Origin: an uncultured Clostridia bacterium
GTDB taxonomy: Bacteria > Bacillota > Clostridia > TANB77 > CAG-508
DNA length: 29,029 bases
Assembly (NCBI GenBank): GCA_947629995.1
Contig: CANRFX010000007.1
Span: forward strand, 1 to 29,029
Reading direction: 5' to 3'
Shown here: piece by piece, positions 9,052-16,519 of the stretch
How positions within the stretch are numbered: the stretch's first letter is position 1
Layout of the letters: each line of letters starts with the position of its first letter
The notes under the pieces: model-generated
Told to the model about the DNA's origin: nothing
Database searches by the model: none
Seen by the model: the letters and a program-made list of their open reading frames with translations, nothing else
Program-made: the position numbers and the translations under genes

Positions 9052-9080
9052 TTGTCAAAAAGCTCCGTCCCCATTGACAA
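9052..9080 (-). repeat. Inverted copy of the GGGACGGAGC palindromic element
   Basis: Twenty-nine bases starting five after the stop of the SpeE-like gene are almost the exact reverse complement of 7459-7487, differing at one or two places. The element therefore brackets this gene in opposite orientations. Confidence 0.8.
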
Positions 9081-9104
9081 TTATAAGAAAATATAAAAAA
9101 AAAC

Positions 9105-9133
9105 TTGTATAATAAATTTAAATATGATATAAA
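9105..9133 (+). promoter_or_regulatory. Probable promoter of the response regulator gene
   Basis: TTGTAT (9105-9110), 17-base spacer, TATAAA (9128-9133). An 11-base direct repeat, AAATATGATAT, overlaps the -10 region and could be an activator or repressor site. Confidence 0.45.
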
Positions 9134-9175
9134 TATGATATAAAAATAAAGCTATATTAGAAAGGCGGTATTTTT

Positions 9176-9913
9176 GTGGAAGAAGAAATGTATAAAGATG
9201 CAAAAACAATTTTAATTGTTGATGATGAACCACCAATTGTAGATATATTGGTTTATAATTTGAAAAAGGAAGGATATAATACAATCGAGGCATCTGATGG
9301 TATTGCTGCTGTTAATATGGCTTTAGAACAAAAGCCAGATCTTATTTTGTTGGATATAATGTTACCAAAATTAGATGGATTATCTGTGTGCAAAAGAATT
9401 AAAAACTCTTTGAATGTACCGATTATTATGCTAACAGCTAAAGATGGAGAAATTGACAAAATCTTGGGACTAGAACTAGGAGCAGATGATTATATTACAA
9501 AACCATTTAGTGTTAGAGAACTTGTAGCAAGAGTAAAAGCAAACTTAAGAAAAGTAGAAGCAGTTTCTTCTGATAATAGAATAATTGAAAATGACAATAA
9601 AAAAAGAGACAGCAAAATAGTTGTTGGAGACTTAGAACTAGATTCTGAAAAATTTGAAGTAAAAGTTAGAGGAGAAATAATAGATTTAACATTAAGAGAA
9701 TTTGAAGTATTAAAATTTTTGGCATCTGAGCCAGAACAAGTCGTAACAAGGGAAACATTACTAGAAAAAGTTTGGGGATATGAATATTTTGGAGATATTA
9801 GAACTGTTGATGTAACAGTTAGAAGAATAAGAGAAAAAATAGAAAAAGATACTTCTATGCCCAAAATACTAATTACTAAAAGAGGAGTAGGATATTATAT
9901 TTCTTCTAAATAA
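9176..9913 (+). CDS. OmpR/PhoB-family response regulator (WalR-like), no adjacent kinase
   Basis: The 245-residue protein has a receiver domain with the acidic pair Asp16-Asp17, phospho-acceptor Asp60 (LILLDIMLPK), Thr87 and Lys109 (ITKPF). A winged-helix DNA-binding domain follows from about residue 150 (VVGDLELDSEKFEV...LTLREFEVLKFLASEPEQVVTRETLLEKVWGYEY...TVDVTVRRIREKIE...TKRGVGYYI). It resembles PhoP/WalR-type regulators. GTG 9176 is preferred because AAAGGCGG lies just upstream; ATG 9188 is the alternative. The gene is followed at once by a terminator and no histidine kinase is encoded in the window, so its partner must be elsewhere. The specific regulon cannot be told. Confidence 0.93.
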   Translation: MEEEMYKDAKTILIVDDEPPIVDILVYNLKKEGYNTIEASDGIAAVNMALEQKPDLILLDIMLPKLDGLSVCKRIKNSLNVPIIMLTAKDGEIDKILGLELGADDYITKPFSVRELVARVKANLRKVEAVSSDNRIIENDNKKRDSKIVVGDLELDSEKFEVKVRGEIIDLTLREFEVLKFLASEPEQVVTRETLLEKVWGYEYFGDIRTVDVTVRRIREKIEKDTSMPKILITKRGVGYYISSK

Positions 9914-9943
9914 CATTGCTAAATCAAAATAAAAGTATATAAG

Positions 9944-9974
9944 AAAAATGCTACTATCAAAAGGTAGCATTTTT
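9944..9974 (+). terminator. Intrinsic terminator of the response regulator gene
   Basis: AAAAATGCTAC and GTAGCATTTTT form an 11-bp perfect stem with a 9-base loop, followed by a T-rich tail. Confidence 0.88.
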
Positions 9975-9988
9975 ATTTTGAAACGAAA

Positions 9989-10016
9989 AGAGTGTTCCTA
10001 TTCTAGGACACACTCT
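9989..10016. other. Bulged hairpin of unknown role downstream of the terminator
   Basis: AGAGTGTTCCTA pairs with TAGGACACACTCT (12 bp with one bulged C) around a TTC loop. No T-run follows. It lies in the roughly 270-base gap between the response regulator and the Rpn-like gene, which otherwise holds only the terminator and the promoter at 10086. Confidence 0.45.
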
Positions 10017-10085
10017 ATGACTTTTATAAACACAGAAAAATGTCGAAAATTGCGATGAAAACTGAAAAAAATTAAGTAAAATATC

Positions 10086-10115
10086 TTGACAAATTTATTA
10101 AATAGAAATTATACT
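10086..10115 (+). promoter_or_regulatory. Sigma-A-type promoter of the Rpn-like gene
   Basis: TTGACA (10086-10091), 18-base spacer, TATACT (10110-10115). Downstream lie AAGGAGG (about 10146-10152) and the perfect palindrome TAGTGCACTA (10161-10170), which could be an operator. Confidence 0.7.
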
Positions 10116-10181
10116 TTAATAAATTATATAATTTTAAAATCATATAAGGAGGAAAAACATTAGTGCACTAAAAATAAAACT

Positions 10182-10805
10182 ATGAACAGAAAGTTTATAT
10201 CAAAAAGTAACAGAGTATTACGAAAAGTTTTAAATTCAAAAGACAATTTAGACATATTGCAAGATTTTATAGAAACATTTCTAGAAATAAAAATTCAAGA
10301 AATCAAATTAAATCCATATTTAGAATCAAGAGCTAATTATTTGCCATCAGAAGAAAACTTTGGAATTGCTGATGTAAGGGTTAAATTAGAAAATCAAGAA
10401 GAATTAAATGTAGGAATTCAGTTTATAGATGGTTATTATGCGCAAAATAAAATGCTATTATATTATGCACAAATTCACGCAAATCAGTTGGAATATCATG
10501 ATAATAGGAAACCAGCTAAAACAATTACAATTAATTTATTAGATTTCAAATATTTAAAATCAAAAGAATATTTTAATAAAATTACAATCCCGTCTAAATT
10601 AAATAATAAAATTGAATTGTATGTATTAGAACTTCCAAAATTCAAAGTAAATACAGAAGAAAGAATAACCAAAAAAGAAGCATGGATGTGTTACTTATGT
10701 GGACAAACTAATAAAAATTTATTTAATACAATTAAAAAATTTGAAAAAATAGAAAAATTAGATTATCTATTAGAAGAATTTTGGAAAAACGAAATCATGG
10801 AATAA
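10182..10805 (+). CDS. Rpn/PD-(D/E)XK nuclease-family protein, probably degenerate active site
   Basis: The 207-residue protein resembles the Rpn family (PD-(D/E)XK nuclease-family transposase, recombination-promoting nuclease). The start NRVLRKVLNSKDNLDILQDFIETFLEIKI matches the family opening in pattern. ADVRVKLENQEELNVGIQF aligns with the catalytic D...(N)xExQ strand. The usual acidic residue of ExQ is Gly here (NVGIQF instead of NIEMQ-like), so the nuclease may be inactive. YYAQNKMLLYYAQIHANQL fits the following helix. The ATG at 10182 is about 30 bases from the strong AAGGAGG, an odd gap that contains the palindrome TAGTGCACTA; a missed upstream non-standard start or short leader is possible. 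It has its own promoter and terminator. Confidence 0.65.
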   Translation: MNRKFISKSNRVLRKVLNSKDNLDILQDFIETFLEIKIQEIKLNPYLESRANYLPSEENFGIADVRVKLENQEELNVGIQFIDGYYAQNKMLLYYAQIHANQLEYHDNRKPAKTITINLLDFKYLKSKEYFNKITIPSKLNNKIELYVLELPKFKVNTEERITKKEAWMCYLCGQTNKNLFNTIKKFEKIEKLDYLLEEFWKNEIME

Positions 10806-10820
10806 AAATATAAATAAAAA

Positions 10821-10859
10821 TAAAGACTGTTGAATATGTATTTATATCAACAATCTTTA
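10821..10859. terminator. Bidirectional terminator between the Rpn-like gene and the minus-strand PBP
   Basis: TAAAGACTGTTGA pairs with TCAACAATCTTTA (one C-A mismatch) around a 13-base AT loop, between convergent genes. Confidence 0.7.
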
Positions 10860-10878
10860 CTTATAGTATTTTTATTAA

Positions 10879-13137
10879 TTAATGACCATTTGATAAAGTC
10901 GGTTTCAAAGTTACTTTTACAATAGTGCCTTCTTGAACCTTTTCATCTATTGCATAATCCTGAGATATAACATTACCTGAACCTTCTATACTAATATTTA
11001 AGTTTTTAGACTTTAATGTACTAGCTGCTTGAGAAGCATTCATTCCTTTCAAATCTGGAACAGATACTGAAGTAGCAATATTACTTCCTTGTCCATAAAG
11101 AACAATAACAGATCCTTTTGAAAGAGAATTTCCAGGTTTTGGAGTTTGATCTTGTACAAGTATTGTATTTGGGTCACCATTTACATATATTTTGGTATTA
11201 AAGCCAGCTGATTGTAATATTTTTTCTGCTTCTGCAACTGTTTTATTTCGAACATCTGGAACTACTATACTATTTGCAGGATTATTTATACTAGAAGAAT
11301 CTTGATCAGATGGAACTCCTAAATAAGGTAAAACTTCAGATAATATTTGAGATACAACTGGACCTGCAATAGTACCACCTTGATGTCCATTTTTTCCTTG
11401 AGGGTTATATAATGTAACAAGAAGAACAATTCCGTGTATCTTCTACAGGGGAAATAGCTATATAAGAAGCAACATAACCTTCCTCTGGCTTTCCAACAGG
11501 TGGTTCGGAAGTACCTGTTTTACCTCCTACTGAATATCCGAGATACAGCACCATTTCTTCCTGTACCATCTGTAGTAACAGATTCCATCATATCTTTTAT
11601 TTGCTCAGCAGTTTGTTTTGATATTACTTGTCTAACTTGTGTAACAGGAACTTCTGTAACAGTAGAAGTATCAGTATTTGTAATTTCTTTTACAATACGA
11701 GGTTTCATAAGAATACCATCATTTGCAATACAAGATACAGCGGTAATTAATTGAAGTGGTGTAATGTTAATTCTTTGTCCAAATGACATAGTTGCAAGTT
11801 CTACTTCTCCTACATTATCTAAATTGTGGAAAAGTCCAGTTTGCTCTCCATATAGTCCAGAATTAGTAGAATCAAATAATCCAAAAGCATTATAATATTT
11901 ATATAAAGTTGTAGCACCAATTCGTTGCCCTAATTGAATAAATGCAGGGTTACAAGAATTCATTAATGCTTTTCTTAAAGTTTGATATCCATGACCTGTA
12001 CTACTAGAGCAGTTAATTCTTCTATCAGCAACAATTTCATAAGATTTACAATAAAAATCATTAGCTTTATCAGTTGTAGTAATATTTTCTTCTAAAGCCA
12101 CAGCAGTAGTAATAAGTTTGAATGTAGAGCCAGGTTCGTAAGTTTCAGCTACTGATTTATTAGACCACATTTTGTATAAAGCTTCGCTTTTTTCTTGTGA
12201 ACTAAGTGAATCATAAGTTTTTGCTAAAACCTCATTTGGAGTATAAGGAGTATTTAAATCATAATCTGGGTAAGATGCCATAGCTAAAATATCTCCAGTT
12301 TTTGGATTCATTGCTATTACATTTCCACCTCTAGTACAGTTATTATTTTCTACGGCCTGTTTTAAATATTTTTCTACAATAGTTTGAATGTTTAAATCAA
12401 TTGTAAGTGTTAAATCACTTCCATTTTCAGCAGAAATATAAGTTTTTTCACTATTTGGAATTTCTTGTTGATTACTACCTTTTGAACTTACAATTTTTCC
12501 GAGGAGTACCTGTTAAAACAGATTCCCAAGTTGCTTCAATACCACTTAAACCTTGATTATCATTTCCGCAAAATCCAATTACACTAGATGCAACATTGCC
12601 ATATGGATAATATCTTTTAGTATCCTCATCAATATTTATTCCAACTGAAATCTCATTTTCTTTCATCCATTCTTTTAGTTTATCTACTTTTTCTTGTTCT
12701 ACCTTTTTAGCAATAGTTTCAACTTGTGAATTACTGCTTACCTTTTTTAATACTTCTTCATAATCCAGCTCAAAAATTTCAGATAAGCCTTTTGCTACTT
12801 TTTCTTTATAGTCTTTAGTATCAATATCCTTATCTTTTACTATTTTGGCAGGGTTAATAGTTATAGTATCTACTTGTGCTCCAATAGCAATTGCTTTACC
12901 AGTTGAGTCATAAATATTACCACGTTTTGGGCTAATAATTTGATTAATTGTTTGTTGTTGATAAGCTTGTTCTTTTAAATAATTACCTTGTACAAACTGT
13001 ATGAACCCAATTCTAACAATTAAAGCTAAAAATATTAAAACAATTAATATAATTAAAACTCTTAATTTTTTAATATGAATTAAATTTTTTGATTCAATTG
13101 ACTTTTTCATTTTTACAACTTTTTTATCTTTTTTCAT
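10879..13137 (-). CDS. Class B penicillin-binding protein with two PASTA domains, read through three +1 CGGA frameshifts
   Basis: The protein resembles SpoVD/PBP2x-type transpeptidases, which cross-link peptidoglycan. The frame from ATG 13137 encodes a basic cytosolic tail, one membrane helix (about residues 24-46) and the dimerisation domain (NQIISPKRGNIYDSTG). Shifts at 12501, 11540 and 11434 then join the transpeptidase domain: SxxK in EPGSTFKLITTAV, SxN in MNSCNPAF, and VGGKTGTSE directly after the second shift. After the third shift come IVLLVTLYNP, GHQGG and two PASTA repeats (VVPDVRNKTVAEAEKIL..., VSVPDLKGMNASQAASTL...). The product is 751 residues. Three skipped bases restore the original phase, so the natural stop is in the same frame as the start. 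It is a paralogue of the 21819-23827 gene, but its shift sites are elsewhere. Confidence 0.92.
11431..11434 (-). other. CGGA +1 frameshift site 3 in the minus-strand PBP
   Basis: After codon ACA, CGG is in frame in the phase entered at 11539. Skipping the C (plus-strand G11434) gives VEDT|GIVLLVTLYNP, the conserved strand after the KTG motif. Confidence 0.9.
11537..11540 (-). other. CGGA +1 frameshift site 2 in the minus-strand PBP
   Basis: After codon TCT. Skipping the C gives GAVS|GYSVGGKTGTSE, restoring the catalytic KTG motif. Without the shift the frame reads CGG ATA TTC AGT AGG AGG TAA and stops. Confidence 0.92.
12498..12501 (-). other. CGGA +1 frameshift site 1 in the minus-strand PBP
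   Basis: CGG is in frame 212 codons after the ATG, following CCT. Skipping the C gives VLTGTP|GKIVSSKGSNQQ and leads into the transpeptidase domain. Confidence 0.9.
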
Positions 13138-13170
13138 ATTTAACCTCTTTTGTTAAGATTTTATAAATAT

Positions 13171-13199
13171 ATTTTATATTAAAAATATTTAAAAATCAA
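13171..13199 (-). promoter_or_regulatory. Possible promoter of the minus-strand PBP
   Basis: On the minus strand, TTGATT (13199-13194), a 17-base spacer and TAAAAT (13176-13171). It is in a very AT-rich divergent spacer, so a chance match is possible. Confidence 0.45.
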
Positions 13200-13205
13200 T
13201 AATAG

Positions 13206-13234
13206 TTGAAAAAATAAAGAAATTGTTATATATT
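13206..13234 (+). promoter_or_regulatory. Probable promoter of ksgA
   Basis: TTGAAA (13206-13211), 17-base spacer, TATATT (13229-13234), about 33 bases before the GTG start. AAAGGAG lies between. Confidence 0.55.
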
Positions 13235-13266
13235 AATACTAATAATTTAAAAGGAGAAAATTTAAA

Positions 13267-14136
13267 GTGGAAAATATTTTACAAGAAACAAAATTTATTA
13301 TGGACAAATATCATATTAAAGCCAATAAATCATTAGGGCAAAATTTTTTAATTAGTGAAGAAGTAATAAAAACAATTGTTGATTGTAGTAACATAACAAA
13401 AGAAGATTTAGTAATCGAAATAGGTCCAGGTTTAGGAACATTAACTAAAGACTTACTAGAAAAAGCTTCTAAAGTAATTTGTATTGAATTAGACAAAAAA
13501 ATGGTGAACATTTTAAAAGATCGTTTTTTATTATATAAAAATTTTGAATTATTAAATCAAGACATATTGCAAGTAGACTTAAAAAATATAATTCAGCAAG
13601 AAAAAAGCAAAAATCAAATAAAAAAAGTAAAAGTAGTAGCAAACTTACCATATTATATTACAACACCAATTATTATGAAATTATTAGAAGAGGAACTAGA
13701 GCTAGATACTATAACAGTTATGATACAAAAGGAAGTAGCAAATAGATTAATTGCAATACCAGGAGATAAAGAAGCGGGGGGTATTACTTACAGTGTTTAT
13801 TATTATGCAGAAGCAGAAGCAATTATTGAAGTACCAAAAGATTCTTTTTTACCAGAACCAGAAGTAACATCAAAAGTTATAAAACTAAAAATTAGGAAAG
13901 AGCCACCTGTAAAAATAGAGAGAAAAGAAATTTTATTTCGCATCATAAAATGTGCTTTTATGCAAAGAAGAAAAACTTTGCTCAATGCATTAGTAAATAC
14001 AAAAGTATTTATAAATAAAGAACAAGGAGAACAAATATTAAAAAAATTAAATCTTCCTATTACAATTAGACCAGAAAATTTAAGTCTGCAAGATTATGCA
14101 AATATTACAAAATTAGCTTTTCCACTAAAATCATAA
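13267..14136 (+). CDS. rsmA: RsmA/KsgA, 16S rRNA adenine dimethyltransferase
   Basis: The enzyme dimethylates two adjacent adenines near the 3' end of 16S rRNA using SAM. The 289-residue protein has the classical family motifs: KSLGQNFLI (motif X), VIEIGPGLGTLT (motif I), VICIELDKKM (motif II), NQDIL (motif III) and VVANLPYYITTPI (motif IV), plus the C-terminal FMQRRKTLLNAL and RPENLSLQDYANI. The GTG start follows AAAGGAG. It has its own promoter, in a divergent spacer with the PBP. Length is normal and there is no in-frame CGG. Confidence 0.97.
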   Translation: MENILQETKFIMDKYHIKANKSLGQNFLISEEVIKTIVDCSNITKEDLVIEIGPGLGTLTKDLLEKASKVICIELDKKMVNILKDRFLLYKNFELLNQDILQVDLKNIIQQEKSKNQIKKVKVVANLPYYITTPIIMKLLEEELELDTITVMIQKEVANRLIAIPGDKEAGGITYSVYYYAEAEAIIEVPKDSFLPEPEVTSKVIKLKIRKEPPVKIERKEILFRIIKCAFMQRRKTLLNALVNTKVFINKEQGEQILKKLNLPITIRPENLSLQDYANITKLAFPLKS

Positions 14137-14143
14137 AAAACTA

Positions 14144-14172
14144 TTTCCAATAATATAATTTTGTGGTATAAT
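14144..14172 (+). promoter_or_regulatory. Probable extended -10 promoter of the sortase gene
   Basis: TTTCCA (14144-14149), 17-base spacer, TATAAT (14167-14172), with TGG immediately before the -10. AGGGAG follows before the ATG at 14203. Confidence 0.6.
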
Positions 14173-14202
14173 TAAAAAGAAATATAAAATAGGGAGATTA
14201 GG

Positions 14203-14964
14203 ATGAATCAGATTTTGGTTACAAAAAAATTGTATATTACACCTGAACTGAAAAGAAAAAAGAAAATTTATAAATTTGAATTTTTCTTATCAGTTTTTGT
14301 ATTGTGTATTTTAATTTCTGTTTATATTTATGCAGAATATGATAGAAATAAAAGTGAAGAAGTATCTCAAGAAATATTAGCAAATTTAGATATACCAGAA
14401 GAAGATACAACTGTTGCAGACAACAATGTTTTAGTTGTTGTATTAAATGATGAAACATCACAAGAAGAACAAACTTCTGAAGAAGTAGAAAACACACCCC
14501 AAAATGCACCAATATTAGTTAATAGAGATGTGAAAAAAACAAACACAGGATATAATTATACAACTGTTGCAACAATAAGTATACCAAAATTAAATATAAA
14601 ATACCCTATTTTAGATGGACAGACACATTCTGCAGAAGAAACTGAAGCATTATTAAAAATTTCTTTAACTAAGTTTTGGGGTCCACAACCAAATGAAATT
14701 GGAAATTTATGCATAGTAGGTCATAACTATAGAAACACAAAATTCTTTAGTAAATTATCAACTTTAAAAATTGGAGATACAATTGATATTACAGATTTAT
14801 CGGGAAGGACAATTAAATATATGGTTGATAATCAATATGTTGTAGAGCCAACAGATGTTAGTTGTACATCACAATTAACAGATGGAAAAAGAGAAATCAC
14901 TTTAATTACTTGTACGCTAGATAGTAAACATAGAACAATTATAAAGGCAATAGAAATGACTTAA
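14203..14964 (+). CDS. Sortase, class D/E-like
   Basis: This transpeptidase attaches LPxTG-type proteins to the cell wall. The 253-residue protein has a short cytosolic N-terminus, one membrane helix (about residues 24-45), an acidic spacer, and a sortase domain from about residue 120 (TVATISIPKLNIKYPILDG). The catalytic triad is visible: His174 in CIVGHNYR, Cys237 in LITCTLDS and Arg244 in KHRTII. Subclass assignment is tentative. The surface protein at 24012-28820 ends with LPQTG and is a natural candidate substrate, though the two genes are 9 kb apart. A 15-bp terminator follows at once, so the gene is probably monocistronic. Confidence 0.9.
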   Translation: MNQILVTKKLYITPELKRKKKIYKFEFFLSVFVLCILISVYIYAEYDRNKSEEVSQEILANLDIPEEDTTVADNNVLVVVLNDETSQEEQTSEEVENTPQNAPILVNRDVKKTNTGYNYTTVATISIPKLNIKYPILDGQTHSAEETEALLKISLTKFWGPQPNEIGNLCIVGHNYRNTKFFSKLSTLKIGDTIDITDLSGRTIKYMVDNQYVVEPTDVSCTSQLTDGKREITLITCTLDSKHRTIIKAIEMT

Positions 14965-14967
14965 AAT

Positions 14968-15017
14968 AAATCTTCTTTCTTTATAGTGTGAAAGCTCTAA
15001 AAGAAAGGAGATTTTTT
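14968..15017 (+). terminator. Strong 15-bp hairpin with T-run after the sortase gene, embedding a Shine-Dalgarno
   Basis: AAATCTTCTTTCTTT (14968-14982) pairs over 15 bp (one G-T) with AAAGAAAGGAGATTT (15000-15014) around a 17-base loop, followed by a T-run. It has the layout of an intrinsic terminator. The right arm contains AAAGGAG, 7-8 bases before an ATG. Confidence 0.75.
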
Positions 15018-15053
15018 ATGTCTAAAATTAAAAAAATTGTATTAGCTTCATAA
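15018..15053 (+). CDS. Eleven-codon mini-ORF (MSKIKKIVLAS)
   Basis: The ATG at 15018 has an excellent Shine-Dalgarno (AAAGGAG) and encodes a peptide that looks like the first residues of a signal sequence, ending at TAA 15051-15053. The site lies on the 3' arm of the hairpin. It could be a leader peptide for folC, the remnant of a lost gene, or chance. Neither a shift nor readthrough is suggested here, as there is no CGGA. Confidence 0.25.
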   Translation: MSKIKKIVLAS

Positions 15054-15079
15054 AGTATTTATATTAGGAGAGGTAAAAC

Positions 15080-16367
15080 ATGAATGTAGAACAATATCTA
15101 TCAAACTTTTTTAAAGGAACTAAAGATCCAACATTAAAGGCAATGGAATATTTTATGGATGAATTTAAACATCCTGAAAAAAAATTAAAAGTAATACATA
15201 TAGCAGGCACAAATGGAAAAGGTAGTTGTGCTGAAATGATAACAAATATATTAATAAATGCAGGATATAAAGTACGGAAAGTTTATTAGTCCACATTTAA
15301 TAAAATATAATGAAAGAATAAGCATTCAAAATAAAAACATAACTAATCAAAAAATGGCAGAAATGATAGAAAAAATAAAACCTAAAATAGATAAATATAA
15401 TAGCTTAAATGAGCAAAAAATAACTTTATTTGAATTAGAAACTACAATGGCTATTTTATATTTTTATGAAAATAATTGTGACTTTGTAGTACTAGAAACT
15501 GGACTTGGTGGATTATATGATTGTACAAACATAGTAAAACCTATAGTTTCTATTATAACTAGTATTGGCTATGACCACATGCATATTTTAGGAAATACAT
15601 TAGTAGAAATTGCAGAGCAAAAGGCAGGAATAATAAAAGAAAATTCAGAAACAGTATTTGCTTTGTCAGAAGAAAAAGCTGTAAATGAAAAAATAAAAGA
15701 CACATGTATAAAAAGAAAAAATAAATTACATATTGTACAAAAGGAAGATATAAAAAATTATTCATATAATGAAGATTTTCAAAAATTTGATTATAAAAAT
15801 TACAAAGATATAGAAATTAATTTAAAGGGAGAAAAACAATTATTTAATAGTAGTATTGCAATAGAATGTATTGAGATATTAAGAAAAAAATCATATAAAA
15901 TATCTAATGAGGCATTAAGAAAAGGGTTAAAAACTGTAGTACATAGAGGAAGGTTTGAAATAATAAATAAAAAGCCACTGATGATTTATGATGGAGCACA
16001 TAATAAGCCCGCAATAGAAAATTTTATTAAAACCTGTGGAATGTACTATAAAAATAAAAATAAAGTTTATATTATTTCAATATTAAAAACTAAAGATTAT
16101 GAAATGATTTTAAAAAAGCTTTTAAAAGATGAAAAATCAATATTCATTTTTACTGATGGAAATAATAAAGATAGATATGTATCAAAAGAAGAACTTTTAA
16201 AAACAGCAAAGAAATATACAAAAAATAAAAATTTATATGCTAAAGAGTTAGAAGATGCAATTGATTACGTAAAAGAAAAACATGTAAATGATATTATATT
16301 TTTTGTTGGCAGTTTTTATGTATATGGAACAGTAATAAAAAAATTAAAGGAAGATAAAAATGATTAA
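15080..16367 (+). CDS. folC: Folylpolyglutamate/dihydrofolate synthase FolC, read through one +1 CGGA frameshift
   Basis: FolC adds glutamate to folates (and dihydropteroate in bifunctional forms). ATG 15080 follows AGGAGAGG. The P-loop HIAGTNGKGSCAEM is in the first frame, which reads INAGYKV and then meets CGG at 15275 and would stop at 15287-15289. Skipping the C gives GYKV|GKFISPHLIKYNERI, the exact family continuation. Later motifs are ETGLGGLYDCTN, ITSIGYDHMHILG, EQKAGIIK, the region around VVHRGRFE, and YDGAHNKPAIENF. The product is 428 residues, normal for the family. No other folate gene is adjacent. Confidence 0.93.
15275..15278 (+). other. CGGA +1 frameshift site in folC
   Basis: CGG is in frame 65 codons after the ATG, following GTA. 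Skipping C15275 gives GYKV|GKFISPHL. Confidence 0.92.
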
Positions 16368-16471
16368 AAAGAACTAATCAAATAGAAAAAAACCTAATTG
16401 CAAAGGCATATACAGATATATAAATATTTTAAACTAACGGAAATGCTATCTACAATAAACTAGATTTCGAC

Positions 16472-16500
16472 TTGAAAAAGAAACTTCAGCATGTTATAAT
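16472..16500 (+). promoter_or_regulatory. Near-consensus promoter of the zinc-ribbon nuclease gene
   Basis: TTGAAA (16472-16477), exactly 17 bases, TATAAT (16495-16500). The TTG that could be read as an upstream start codon is the -35 element, so the protein starts at ATG 16520, with GAAGGG about 10 bases before it and a leader of only about 13 bases. Confidence 0.82.
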
Positions 16501-16519
16501 TGCGAAGGGTGATTTTTAT

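Noticed and set aside
7459..9080. Composite transposon carrying the SpeE-like gene
   Set aside because: Inverted copies flank the gene, but there is no transposase and no target duplication, and a related element occurs alone after rodA. Only a dispersed palindromic repeat is supported.
10163..10171. GTG-CAC-TAA two-codon leader upstream of the Rpn-like gene
   Set aside because: It is part of a palindrome, TAGTGCACTA, and is too short to support as coding.
16472..16519. TTG start at 16472 for the zinc-ribbon protein
   Set aside because: That TTG is the -35 of a TTGAAA-17-TATAAT promoter; ATG 16520 has its own ribosome site.
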